A stretch of DNA of 64,000 bases from assembly GCA_934045905.1 (NCBI GenBank), contig OW203769.1:16585705-16649704 (forward strand), read 5' to 3'. Shown here in pieces: positions 1-11,682 of the stretch (the first letter of the stretch is position 1; the number at the start of each line of letters is the position of its first letter). The position numbers and the translations under genes were made by a program. The notes below the pieces were generated by a model, which was not told the origin of the DNA, did no database searches, and worked only from the letters and a program-made list of their open reading frames with translations. The DNA comes from Leuctra nigra. Its lineage: Eukaryota; Arthropoda; Insecta; Plecoptera; Leuctridae.

Positions 1-223
1 GGTAAATTAAACTATTAAATTAAACACGTGTAAGCTAAATTCTTTGATCTTTTTGAATTTCATTTGTCTCAATAAAAAATTGTTATTTTCTAAGAACCCT
101 GAAATTACCATGGTAATACTTTTGTCTTTCATAAGGCAACGCCCACCTTCATTGGTCAATTGATAACAGAAAGAAACAACTGTCTACAAATGATCATCAT
201 ACTGATTTGAAATATTGTTCCAG

Positions 224-1636
224 TCGTATATCCTGTTGGCAACACTGTCGGTGATCGCTCTGGCAACGTCGCAATATCCCAACTACTATGCCGCTCAAGC
301 AGGACACTACTTTGTCTACCCGGGTGTAGTGCAGAATCACTACTTAACGAAACCTGATAACTACCCCAAGTAAGTAGAAAGTATTTAGTACCTATTTAGT
401 ATTCAGTATTCAGTATTCAATTAAAATATCAGGTAAGTCAAAACTACTGAAGTGTTGGTCCCAATGGCCATGCAATATTTGAAGTTGGTCGTTCTATTAG
501 TTCAATTTTAAAATGCCAACCAATTACAGGATCTTCAATAATTCTTAAATTTCGTCACAGACTGGTATAAAAATCTCAAAAATTTCCCAAAATATTGGTC
601 CCAATAACCATGCAAAGTTTTAAGTTGATCGATTGAACCTTTATGATTGAACGGTTCCTTGTTAATTTTCAAAAATCACAGGATCTCGTTCAAAAAATAT
701 ACCTGAGACCACTCATATGATATAAGTGTGTCTATACAATATCAGATCGATCTGTTGAACGGTCAAATGACCGTTCAACATCATCATACTATCGTATATC
801 ATCGTCGTTTGAAACTTTCAAACGCATATGAAACTAATTATTAGTTTCATATGCGTTTGAAAATGAAAGTTTCTGCTCTAATTACCTTCGAACTATGAAG
901 AGTCGAAGTTGCCGTGATCAAATATTTTCGAGAAATTTGACAGCCAACAAGCAACAAATGTTCGTAAAATGTCAATAACTTTTGGATTTAAACACAGATT
1001 AGTCTGAAAATATTCAAAAATACAGATAATGTTGGTCCCAATGACCATGCAAAGTTTTAAGTTGATCGGTCATACGGTTCAAGTTTAAATTTCAAAAACA
1101 CCGGAAATATGGTGTTAAATTTTAACTAATAAGAGGATTTGGCTGAAACTTTGTAAGATTGGGGTACAATGTTGGTCGTAATGACTTGTCAAAATTTCAA
1201 ATTGATCGGACCAACCAATCGAAAGATATTTTTTTTAATTTGAACCAATCACAGGATCCCTTTCAAAAACGATCCCAGAGACCGCATGGATTACGTTAGT
1301 ATGTGTGCAAAATTTCCGATCGATTGGTTGTGCGGTTTGACATGGGCAGTGCAGAAAAAAAAACACCCAGAGAAAAAGCCTTAAGACTTAAGAGTACCGT
1401 GGTGACGCTCGCTACGCTCGCTCAATAAGTGTATGTGTTCCAGTGTGATGAGCTACCCCAGCCACCCGGTACAGTACTACCCGCACCCGCTGCTGCCGTC
1501 GCCCGTGCTGCAACCCTCTCATGGGGACGACGACGACTACAGGGCGATCTCGACCATCACCAAGACCTTCACGAGCACGATTATCACGGGGACAGTGACC
1601 ACGGTCACCAGCTACACGACGTCGGCGGGGGGATAG
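224..1636 (+). CDS. Small secreted Tyr/Thr-rich protein, family copy 1 (5' partial)
   Basis: Two exons are visible: 224-369 and 1444-1636. The first follows a TTCCAG acceptor and encodes the hydrophobic core of a signal peptide (LLATLSVIALATSQ) and then a Tyr-rich segment. The donor is AA|GTAAGT, phase 2. The last exon starts after GTTCCAG, restores an Asn codon and ends at a TAG (1634-1636). It encodes a Pro/Tyr-rich stretch, four Asp, and a tail containing STITKTFTSTIITGTVTT. The visible protein is 112 residues. By comparison with copies 2 and 3 only a short start exon is missing, and it should lie upstream of the window. The 1.07-kb intron holds a mobile-element copy whose end (1424) is 19 bp before the last exon. 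The family is not one I recognise. The alternating Thr/Ser and hydrophobic tail suggests beta structure, so a cuticle, silk or eggshell role is possible but not shown. Confidence 0.75.
430..1424 (-). mobile_element. Helentron-like non-autonomous element, copy in intron 2 of family gene 1
   Basis: The right edge is the inverted left terminus of the family (GCTCGCTACGCTCGCTCA, ending at 1424), preceded by the family's GAGTACCGTGGTGACGCTC. The interior carries the typical modules built on TTGGTCCCAATGACCATGCA. The CTAG end is not recognisable, so the 3' part is lost or decayed. A near-perfect 22-nt-arm hairpin sits at about 815-865. Confidence 0.65.
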
Positions 1637-3326
1637 TTCAAGGTCACCCGTCCGAACTGACGTTGGCGTTTACACGTCATTTTAGTGTATTCTGATCATT
1701 TTTATGTTGACTTCAAAAATGTAAATTTATTTATTTAATTTTTTTTTAGGTATTATTATTATTTTTTTAAAGTCCTACTCTGCTTTTTTGAAGTCGTTGA
1801 CCCATCAAAATAACCTCATGATAGCATACAATATGTTAAAATATTGATCAATGTTTTAATTTTACTTATCTTTCCCACTCGGAAAAAATATCCCATATTA
1901 ATCGGGTATTACGTTTCTGTAATATCTGCTGAATATCTGATGCAATACCTCCAATTAAATTTATCAGTATTAAATAGACGTATCTACTTGGCAAGGCAAT
2001 GTCAGCTGCTGCCATGTAATTGTGGAACGTTGATGTATTGTAACAAAGGGTTTTCGAATTAAAGTGATCATCAGTATTTTAATATTTTAATATTACTTAC
2101 CATTTCCAGTATTTTTCATCAAAACAGTTATGTAATTATTCGATGAATAACCTTATGGATGTGAAACAACCAAAGAGATGTTTTGGAAATGAATTTCATC
2201 ACCGTGGTTGCTATAGTAACAGACCTCAATCTTGTTTATTTTGTTGGGGGACAGGATAGTTCAATCGTATTTTAAATACAGTTGTGAAAGAAATATATTA
2301 AAAAGAAATACATAAATAGTATCAAATAAGATAAGGATGGAAATAATATGGAATAATATCAAGAAAGATAATGATTACTTATGACGTATTTACTAAAAGC
2401 ATCTGTCCCCAGTGAGATATTGATCAGCTGTGACGTCAGATGAGTTTGTGAGTAAGGAAGGTGTTTCAGTGGCCTACGCAAGTGGTTCAGACGCAATGAA
2501 CAGGTATTGGTGAACTAATGCATTGATAGTTCCAATAAAAATGCATAGTTAAATCCTTCCAACTTCTTTTTTCTTTCTATACCATCTCACATCTGTCACA
2601 GACCGAGTTTAGTGGATGAACTGTCATCCACACACATACGATTTTCTAGGAAGGATAAAATTACAAAATTACTGTCCATAAAAACACTGCTACTGACTGG
2701 CTAATAAATACTGACTGCGCTTGCACACATTGTTATATGCTGATAACCAAGTCTTAAGGTAGCACAACGGTTAAGTCACATCTTCCAAATGAGCTTATTT
2801 TTGGCAGAGGTATCAATAATCATCTGTTTACGCGATACTGTGAAATATGAACAACTTCTCGTGTCTAGATTTTGAGATTGTAGTTATAAATTCCTATTTT
2901 CAACATGTAGTTTTATCTAGGCCATTAAAATCAAGACGATTTCCATGCTATTTTTGAGTTTGAATTTTACTGAGCAGTAACGTTTTTTCAAAAAACTGAT
3001 TTCAGATAGATGGATATTCTATCATGAAAAAAATTGAAAACAATACCAACGTGTGCTATTTTAAAAGTTATCACCCAAAAACTAAATGATTTCCCTATAC
3101 CTCCTGTGTTAGAGTTTTGTTCATTCTCGGAAGGCAATAAATTGAAACCTCGCTATAAGACAGGAGTAGCAAGTTAAATGACATTTTATGATTTTTTTAT
3201 ACTTAAATATTATAGTTGAAGTAGGAAAACGTTTTTTGAACTTGTAATTTCAAGAAAAGATATTTTTGTATATGTATAGATAGGTCGATGGAACTACCTT
3301 AATGTCAAGTGTCAGATATTGCATAC
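1637..3326. other. Intergenic, no gene seen
   Basis: AT-rich sequence after family gene 1. Open frames are short with no recognisable protein. A TGACGTCA palindrome, the CRE/ATF consensus, lies at 2431-2438, but nothing ties it to a promoter. Confidence 0.5.
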
Positions 3327-3334
3327 ATGGCTAG

Positions 3335-4746
3335 CAGAGATGGGCAGTATCGAAAATACATGTATTTTAAATACGTATTTTAAATACATTATGTATTTTG
3401 TATCTTGTATTTCAAATACATTATTTCAGAGTATTTTGTATTTTCAGCATTTATAAAATACAAAATACTGTAAAATGTAGTAATGATATAAATTATTGTT
3501 ATCTTTTGTCCAGAAATAGAGTGAATGTACTAATCACCCTGCGGGGCAACAATTGCACGTTTGTTTGCTTCAGTTTGTGCATTTAAGGTTGCATGAGGGG
3601 ATGAGATTTTAAAACCCAAAAGTGACTGAAATTTGGACTTTCACAATTATTTGTTGTTGAACCTGAAGACCCACGGCAATATAAAATAGCTTAGTCACAC
3701 CGGGCATTATCTGGCTATTTTATGATATTTAAATGAGTTCTACCAATTTGCCCTAATTAGAATGCAGGTTGTACGAGTGAGTACACTTTAATGAAAACTT
3801 CATTCGGGCCACCTGCATAAGAAAACGGCTGAATATAAAAAATCGGTATTTTTTGTGCACATCCGGAATCATTACAATTTGTCAGTCTGCTATTTTATAA
3901 TGTAATGTCATTAATATTTAATTAGGAAAAAATTAAATACTGAAATAAAATTAATTGTGATTATGTTAGTGAGGCCTCAAGATATTCAGTACTCCCACCC
4001 CTAACTCAAGAGTTTCATTGTTTACAGCACGTTCCATAGTCATAAATTTCCCAGACCCTCATAAAATAAAACCTTTTTCATACAACCTTTTTGGTTATTG
4101 AATAGAAATTGACCCTCGCAATATTGAACACTTTAAGTGCCAAGACAACAATGTCAGGTAGATTGGCGGAAGGATTCGAACCCCCTTAAGAGCCCCAGAA
4201 TCACTTTTAAATTGTTAAATTCTTTAAAAAACGCCCTGCGCGGCTAAGACTGGGAGGTTCGGTCCCCCAGACCCTCCCGTTCCGATGTCACAATCCCCCC
4301 ACCCTTACGATGAAAGTAGTTCCTACGCGCCTGTGTGATGTCAATGTCAATCGAGATAACTTTCAATACTTTGATGAAATTAACTTAGTGCCGGCAAGGG
4401 TTTGCCGATGGGGGGGGGGGGGGGGGGGGGGAGGCACGGCAACGCTTTTTCCCTTAGGGCGATTTTTGGTTTAACTTTATTTACACTTTACATACAATTT
4501 TGGGACGTTATGAGGTAGCTCGTTTAATAAAATCATTACATTCATAAATGTTATACCTATGTCGAAAAAATTATTTGCTTTGATGTATTTTCAAAAGGTA
4601 TTTTGTATTTTAAATACGTATTTTGTATTTTGTATTTTGAAGATAGGAGCCAAAGTATTTTGTATTTTGTATTTTAACAACAAAATAATGAAGTATTTTG
4701 TATTTTGTATTTCTGATACATTTTTAATGTATTTTGCCCATCTCTG
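3335..4746. mobile_element. Non-autonomous hAT-type element, 1.4 kb
   Basis: The terminal inverted repeats begin CAGAGATGGGCA and end TGCCCATCTCTG. They are bounded by a perfect 8-bp target duplication ATGGCTAG (3327-3334 and 4747-4754). An 8-bp duplication with CAG/CTG ends is diagnostic of the hAT superfamily. Both subterminal zones are built from the units GTATTTTGTATTTT and TTTAAATACG. The centre contains a G homopolymer (about 4410-4430) and no transposase frame, so the element must have moved in trans. Confidence 0.85.
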
Positions 4747-5090
4747 ATGGCTAGGAAACTAACAGAGGAATATTCTGATTGGGGGTTGAAGATGAATCTA
4801 GGGGAAAAAATGTATTTAGCCATATGAGAGCAGTCAGATAACATCGAGATTGAAAGAGATACTATTTGATTCTGCGGGCAGTATAAATATTTGGGAAGCC
4901 TAATATCACAGGATGGAACATGTGACAATTATCACATGATCTTGTCCAAAATATACACAAAGACCACTCGATAACATTAGTGTGTGTGCAAAATGTCAGA
5001 GATTTGTTGAACGGACGGTGTTACCTGGGCATTGCGTACAAACAAAAACAAACAAATAAAACAAACAGGGAAAGTTGCATAAGCCGGTGT

Positions 5091-5504
5091 AAAGCCCAAT
5101 TTACACAGTGCAATTTCTTGTACAACTTCTTAGCCACACTTCTGTGTCACATTTCTTGAATGGAAATTAGAACATGTTCTAATAGATATAAAAGTTGAAC
5201 TCAAGTTCTGTGACAGAAAGTTGCGTCGTGTAAACACAAAATTGCATGAAATGTGCGAATGTGACTCAAGTTGTACAAGAAATTGTACCCTGTAAATCGG
5301 TGTTTAAAGCCCCATTTACACGGTGCAATTTCTTGAACAACTTCTGTGTCACATTCCCAATTTTTATACAATTTTGTATTTACACGACGCAACTTTCTGT
5401 CACAGAAATTAAAACATATTATAATTTCCATTCAAGAAGTGTGACACAGAAATGTGGCACAGAAGTTGTACAAGAAGTTGCAATGTGTAAATTGGGCTTT
5501 ACGC
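5091..5504. mobile_element. Foldback/MITE with long inverted repeats, dimer-like
   Basis: About 80-bp inverted arms start TAAAGCCCAATTTACACAG on the left and end with CTGTGTAAATTGGGCTTTA-type sequence on the right. A further half-unit starting TAAAGCCCCATTTACACGG (about 5307) lies inside, so the element looks like a nested or dimeric copy. Short open frames on both strands here are products of the inverted repeat. Confidence 0.7.
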
Positions 5505-5950
5505 TTGCTGAGCGTTCACTTAATAAATTTCATCAGTTTTGGTAAATTTTGGCCACTTGTCGATCATCACGCTACGACGGAAGAATTAAGACACATGTTG
5601 ACATGATGTCTTAACGAACAATGTCATCGACCCATGTATATTCCTAATGACTAATGAGTACGATTTCATCAGAAAGCCAGTAACGTGATGCCATGCAGAG
5701 AACAAGAAAAAAATAGCACACGAATTACTAACCAACAAAAGAAGTGGTGGAAAAAAGTGCAAGTAGATCTCTCAGAATTCTTGTGATCATTTCGGGTAAT
5801 TATATTTTGTCTTCCCTGCTGACAATCTTATCCTCGAATTTGTAGTGGAAGTGCTACTTATCTGTAATGACAGGGTTCGCCACCCGATTACCCATGCGTG
5901 TTGGGGGTAGAAATGACCCCCTGCCCCTGCCCCCGGGGAAGATGGCCGCT
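5505..5950. other. Upstream region of family gene 2
   Basis: No coding signal. The last part (about 5920-5955) is C/G-rich and leads into the TATA box of gene 2, so proximal promoter elements may lie there. Confidence 0.35.
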
Positions 5951-5958
5951 GGAAGTGA

Positions 5959-5964
5959 TATAAG
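5959..5964 (+). promoter_or_regulatory. TATA box of family copy 2
   Basis: TATAAG lies in the context GTGATATAAGC, 54 bp before the MRAQ start codon. A start site 25-30 bp downstream would leave a 5' UTR of about 25 nt. Copy 3 has the same GTGATATA context at almost the same distance. Confidence 0.55.
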
Positions 5965-6012
5965 CTCGCTGTATGTGATTAATGAAGCATTTGTACTTCG
6001 CTGGCTGCTAAT

Positions 6013-7927
6013 ATGAGGGCTCAGGTGAGTGGTATTATATTGATATTATAAAGCAGAACAGTTTTAGTAACTTAGCCAGAGTCTTGTTCAAGACAAATAA
6101 TTGGGAATGACTTCTGAATTATAATTATATCACGACGTAATGAATTAGATTGCGAGCAAAAATAATTATTCGTGGATTTTTAATGACTTGGAGTTTTTGA
6201 CATTTTATTTTGTGGGTGAGTTTGTTGGTGAGACAACATTTATAACAACATCAATAACAAATAATTATTTTATGTTTCTTCAAAGAGAAGTGTATTGCAC
6301 TCATAATCAAATATACCTTTTCGTTTTATAAGCAAAGTTCCGCTATTATAAATTAACCCGTTCTTTAATTCGGACTTACCGTTAAATTTATTAAATTACG
6401 TAATATACTATGACGTTTTAATATTTTGTATTTTTTCGAATTTTGACCAATTATTTATAGAATTTATGAACTCCGACACCAAAATATGAAATATTTCAAC
6501 ACAGTTATTTTTTGTATCGTAGGTATCGATTTAATGTACTATTATTTTATTTTGCAGGTTGGTTTTAATAACAGTTATAAAACAAAATATATCGAAAAAT
6601 GTAAATGAACAAAATCAATTTTAAAGTAAACATAAAATTGTCCTTTAAAACTAACTTTTATTCGAATATAATTTTCAATGTAAGGGTGACTTATTGTCTC
6701 GGTCTCTCAAAGTTATTTGTTGATTACTAAAAGCCATATCTTATTAGTTCATAAGAGTGTTTATAACATCCTTTGATTTCAGACGATAATCCTGCTGGCA
6801 ACACTGTCGGTGATCGCTCTGGCAACAGCGCAATATGCTCACAACTATGCCGGTCAAGCAGGTCGCTACTATATCTACCCAGCTGCAGTGCAGGATCACT
6901 TCTACTCGCAACCTGTTGCCTATCAGAAGTGAGTCATCAGTGTTAGAACAAACATATTACCGAATTATTTTCAGTCATTACTTAGGATTTGTTGAGCGAG
7001 CGAAGCGAGCGACTCCTTTTGGCTTTATGGCACGGACCTCTGTTTTTTTTCTTTTACAGAGGCTATAAAGGAAACAGTTTTTCTTCGAACGAGCTGAAAT
7101 TTTGCACACATGCACGGTCAATATCTGGGCGTTGCAGACACAATTTTTTTTGAAATCCGTTCATTGGTTTAAATTTTAATAAATATCTCCTGATAGGTTA
7201 AAAAATAATGGTCTTCGATAAATGTGATCCAAACTCATATTTTGCATGCAGGATGGTTTGCATTAAGACCAACAATCAACATTGTCTCTTATTTTACAAA
7301 TGTTTAGCCCAATCAGCCAAGAACGTATGAAATTGAAATTTTTCATTGCTGTCAGAAATGAAGTATCGAAATGAATGTTTTATGCCACTGCAACTGAATC
7401 TGATTTGCTTTAGGTACCAGAGTCTTTAGCAGCTATTTTCATGTTCCAATGAAAAGTATATACTTTTATGTTGATGGAGTGGATCATATTTCAATTCAAT
7501 ATGGATCTATATTATGTTTTCTGTGCGTTTGGTACGAAATTCCGGTTAGATAATTAAAATTTGCACGTACCGGTGCTCGATCATCAACGCGTTACACTAA
7601 GCGCTTTTCTACGTTAGAATAGTCAACTTAAAAAATGCACGTTTTTTTAAAAATCTGTTAGTGATCTTTATCACAAATTTATCACAACTTTATCACAACT
7701 CTACCTCTGCTACTTCTAGCGTGATGGGCTACCCGTGGAGCCCTGCAGTCCACTACTACCCTCCACTCTACCCTCCACTATACGGCGTCCACCACGGCGT
7801 CGTGGCGCTGCAACCGACGCCCGTCGACGGCGACTACAGACTGTTCAGCGCCTCCACGAAAACAGTGACGTTCACCAGTACTGTGATCTCGGGGACGGTG
7901 ACTACAGTTACCAGTTACACCACGTAA
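6013..7927 (+). CDS. Small secreted Tyr/Thr-rich protein, family copy 2
   Basis: Three coding exons: 6013-6024 (MRAQ only, donor GTGAGT), 6783-6928, and 7720-7927 ending in TAA. Intron phases are 0 and 2, as in the other copies, and the joined protein is 121 residues. The signal peptide is MRAQTIILLATLSVIALATAQ, assembled across the first intron with cleavage probably after Ala-Gln or nearby. The mature part has a Tyr-rich block (YYIYPAAVQDHFYSQP), a Pro/Tyr/His segment and the tail TFTSTVISGTVTTVTSYTT. No cysteines are visible in the mature chain. A TATA-like box lies 54 bp upstream of the ATG. Intron 2 (6929-7719) contains a mobile element, and a 23-bp minisatellite begins just after the stop codon. 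It is a secreted structural or surface protein by inference only. Confidence 0.83.
6993..7613 (+). mobile_element. Helentron-like non-autonomous element in intron 2 of family gene 2
   Basis: It starts TGAGCGAGCGAAGCGAGCG after a T. It ends with the hairpin region GCTCGATCATCAACGCG and a decayed TTTTCTACG in place of TTTTCCTAG. It occupies the same intron as the copy in family gene 1 but in the opposite orientation, so the insertions are independent. Confidence 0.75.
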
Positions 7928-7933
7928 CAGTTT

Positions 7934-8612
7934 TACCGATAGTTACATGTAACCATTGAACCGAGTTACGTGTAACCATTGTGCAGAATTACTTGTAACA
8001 ATGTATCGAGTTTCGTGTGATCATTGTACAGAGTTACATGTAACCACTGTACCGAGTTACATGTAACCATTGTACAGAGTTACATGCAACCATTGTACAG
8101 AGTTACATGTAACCATTGTACAGAGTTACATGCAACCATTGTACAGAGTTACATGTAACCATTGTACAGAGTTACATGCAACCATTGTACAGAGTTACAT
8201 GTAACCATTGTACAGAGTTACATGCAACCATTGTACAGAGTTACATATAACCATTGTACAGAGTTACATTTTGCCATTGTACAGAGTTACATGTAGCCAT
8301 TGTACAGAGTTACATGTAACCATTGTACAGAGTTACATATAACCACTGTACCGAGTTGCATGCAACCATTGTACAGAGTTACATGTAACTATTGTACAGA
8401 GTTACATTTAGCCAGTGTACAGAGTTACATGTAACCATTGTACTGAGTTACATGTAACCATTGTACAGAGTTACATGCAACCATTGTACAGAGTTACATG
8501 TAACCATTGTACAGAGTTACATTTAGCCATTGTACAGAGTTACATTTAGCCATTGTACAGAGTTACATGTAGCCATTGTACAGAGTTACATGTAACCATT
8601 GTATCGTGTTAC
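7934..8612. repeat. 23-bp minisatellite in the 3' flank of family gene 2
   Basis: About 29 tandem units of CATTGTACAGAGTTACATG plus TAAC. Each unit contains the palindrome GTTACATGTAAC. Units with ATGCAACC and ATGTAACC alternate between about 8080 and 8240, a 46-bp dimer structure. The first units, next to the stop codon, are the most diverged. There are no spacers, so this is not a CRISPR array. Confidence 0.95.
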
Positions 8613-9470
8613 TTGGAATAGTAAGAGCTACATCGCTCACTGCCTCAAGAGTCAAACCGCATGAATGCCTCAAGTAACATGACGACCATTGTTGTTTCAA
8701 CCAACCGTTATCACCAGTTAGGTACACTTGACAAAATGAAAAATGATCGTTGAACAAATTTGAATGACTGCTGCTGGTCGGGTTTCGTAACAATCACAAT
8801 TGTTCATATCAGTGTCATCGTAACAGAATGAAGTATTAAAAGTATTTTCCCACAATGCGTACAAATACTCTGAGAAAGAGATTGTTCTCTGTGAAATATG
8901 TTAAATTGTTTGTATTTATTATTTATTTAAATAAATATAAACTAGTTGTCGTGAATCATAATAATTTATTTAAATCCTCAGTTTATTTGGTAATTACCAA
9001 TGTAACAGATTGTGCTATACATATCACATTATCTACGTACAATTTCTACCACTATCCTGTCCATCAAATCCATCGTGTTCTTTCCTTCCTCAAACCATCG
9101 CTACAGACTAAAAATATATTTTACCTATTTAATTTCCCACTATTACAAATCTAGTGGAGCGGTCGCTCCACCCAGCCAAGTCGTACTATACACTCACACT
9201 CACTCAACATACCGTAAATGCCTAATAAACTGAGGAGCAGACCAAACACTTTTACTGTAAGCAACAACATGGCATTTTCGGCCTACTGGATCTCAAAATT
9301 GGGAAATCTCACATTGTTGCGAAATAACTTAATTTCGAGCTATGGCCCACCTGACAACATATACCAAATTTGGGAACAATACGTTATGCCGTTTGGGTGC
9401 TAGAGGGCCGTGAAAACAGTGAAATTACACCCCTTTTAAAAGCTATCTGATGATGATGATTCAGATATCA
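8613..9470. other. Intergenic, no gene seen
   Basis: AT-rich sequence after the minisatellite. A fragment (about 8720-8830) resembles the left part of the TA-flanked element at 60711-60923. No supported exon. Confidence 0.4.
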
Positions 9471-9479
9471 GGAAACGTT

Positions 9480-9930
9480 GCTATCACTGCCACAGCCTAA
9501 ACGGCTGAACCGATCGATATGAAAATTTTACCACATGTGCACTTTTGGCGTCTAATGATACCTTTGTTCTTATAAATTTTTTGTGCCGCCATTTTTAAAC
9601 CGGAAGTGACGTCATATATCAAAAACGGCTGGACCGATTAGAACGAAATTAGCGCCATTCGATTTAGAAGGTCATCTATAAGGAATACCAATAGTGTAAG
9701 AAGAAATGTTCTATAACCTAAACCGGAAATGACGTCATAAAAATTACAAATCTGACTAAAATCATCTCTTATATCAATAACTACATATTCAGAAGGCTTA
9801 TAATGTTACATAACATTAATAGATACAAATTTTAGGTGGCAGTGATGTCAACCGCCATTTTGAAAACCGGAAGTGATGCCGTAACTCGAGAACGGCTGGA
9901 CCGATTGGAACGAAACTTTTGCTATACTTT
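9480..9930. repeat. Degenerate CGGCTGRACCGAT modules
   Basis: At least three spaced repeats of the type ACGGCTGGACCGATTGGAA with GAAA a few bases on, and GGAAGTGACGTCAT-like segments between them. They look like decayed mobile-element interior. Similar CCGATC...GAAA phrases occur inside the Helentron-like family. Confidence 0.5.
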
Positions 9931-10079
9931 GTAACATATTATTTATAGCATTAACACAGTAACAAGCACAACTTTTCTTAGCAACCAAATCACAAAATCT
10001 TATTTTTTAAAAGAATTATAATCTTTGGTGCCACAATATGTTACAAGTTGTAATAATAAACTGAAAAAAGGAGTGATAT

Positions 10080-10438
10080 CCCCATAAAAAACACTCCGTG
10101 TAAAAATACCAGCCAAGTCTCTTCAATTAAAAAAAATAGAAGAAATCTAAAAATTCAGCACTGAAAAGTAGTGATATCAAAAAATTGGCCAAGTCAAAAC
10201 TTTTCAAAAAATACTTGGCGCATCGTTTTTTTAGGACATGTGTAGATGAGTACATTTCATTTCCTGCCTACTTCTATACTATTTATATGAACGATGAGCC
10301 AAGTATTTTTTGAAAAGTTTTGACTTGGCCAATTTTTTGATATCACTTCTTTTCAGTGCTGAATTTTTAGATTTCTTCTATTTTTTTTTAATTGAAGAGA
10401 CTTGGCTGGTATTTTTACACGGAGTGTTTTTTATGGGG
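10080..10438. repeat. Near-perfect 359-bp inverted repeat
   Basis: Two arms of about 145 bp (10080-10226 and 10290-10438) are almost exact reverse complements, from CCCCATAAAAAACACTCCG to the matching CGGAGTGTTTTTTATGGGG. The 63-bp loop is not repeated. Near identity suggests recent origin or repair between arms. Confidence 0.9.
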
Positions 10439-10647
10439 TATAAACTACTCGTATCATGGGGTGGACACACAAATGAATAAAATATGTGAACAAAAATGTA
10501 TGAAAACCTAAAACATCAGAAATATATTGAAAATTTGTCTATCAATCTATCAATTTGTGTAATTTATTTAAATAATTTTCGAAATGTTGCAGTCAAATTA
10601 ATTTAGCCGTACACTCAACTTACAACCCAGAGGCCTGGGGAAGCAAA

Positions 10648-11428
10648 CGGGAAACGCACTGTTCTTCAAAGTGATTTTCTTAAATTTTGTCTTCCCACTA
10701 AATAATTTTAAAAAATCAGATAGTAACGACCCATTACAGCCCAATAGACTAAATATTGCCACACACTGGAGTACTTTATGACCTCTGGTGCGACCTCAAT
10801 GTGTTAAGAGGGCTTGGTAGTGAGCGTGGCCTTGACGAGTTTTTTAATCGATTTTTATCAATATCTTTTTCCAGTGTAATTGTTAACAAAATAGGACTAT
10901 GGACGTGAATTCAGAACAGTTCAATGAAAATAATTTCATAGTTTGGAATAAGCTATTAGTTTTATTGTGTCCAACAGGTGTTTAGAACCCGAAAATTACT
11001 AAATTTTCGGGTTCGGGTTGTTTAGAACCCGAAAATTTAGTAATTTTCGGGTTCTAAACACCTGTAGGACAAAGTAAATCAAATAAATCATTACGAGCTA
11101 TGGAATTATTTTCATTGAACTGTTCTGAATTCACGTCCATAGCCCTATTTTGTTAACAATTACACTGGAAAAAGATATTGATAAAAATCGATTTAAAAAC
11201 TCTTCAAGGTCAAACTCACTACCAAGCCCTCTTAAATACGATTATTTTACCTCGAATATCGTATTTAACACTTTGAGGTCGCACCAGAGGTCATAATGAA
11301 CTCCAGTATGCGGCATTATTTAGTCTATTAGGCTGTTATGGGTCGTTGCTGTCTGAGTTTTTAACTTTATTTAGTGGGAAGACAAAATTTCAAAAAAACG
11401 CTCTGTTGAACCGTGCGATTCCCGGTCG
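10648..11428. mobile_element. Large foldback element upstream of family gene 3
   Basis: A palindrome of about 780 bp, centred near 11010, with arms of about 370 bp. The centre repeats TTTAGAACCCGAAAATT in both orientations. Markers present in both arms include GAGTTTTTTAATCG and GTCTTCCCACTAAAT, and GAGGTCGCACCAGAGGTCAT lies in the right arm. Shorter relatives lie at 37148-37524 and 43545-43622. The right end is about 255 bp before the start codon of gene 3. Confidence 0.85.
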
Positions 11429-11626
11429 ATTTATTGAATTTAAAATATTCATCCTTTGGCGAACTTATTATGCTCATTTCAAAGCAGTTGTCACAATGAT
11501 GTATAGCATTTTAAAATAACTAATCTCTGCGGACCGAATCAGTCAACCATGCATGTGTGTGCCATCACGTTCGCAAAAGAAGAATGTCGTACAGCCGGAG
11601 GACAGAGTTTGACAGACGACAGGTGA

Positions 11627-11634
11627 TATATAAA
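11627..11634 (+). promoter_or_regulatory. TATA box of family copy 3
   Basis: TATATAAA lies 56 bp before the start codon at 11683, in the context GTGATATATAAAC. It matches the layout of copy 2 and supports the short first coding exon. Confidence 0.6.
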
Positions 11635-11682
11635 CACGAACCACGTGGTGTGTGGACATTACAACATAGAAGCTCTGCAGAG

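Noticed and set aside
7934..8612. Possible CRISPR-like array
   Set aside because: The units are directly contiguous with no spacers, and the host is a eukaryote.
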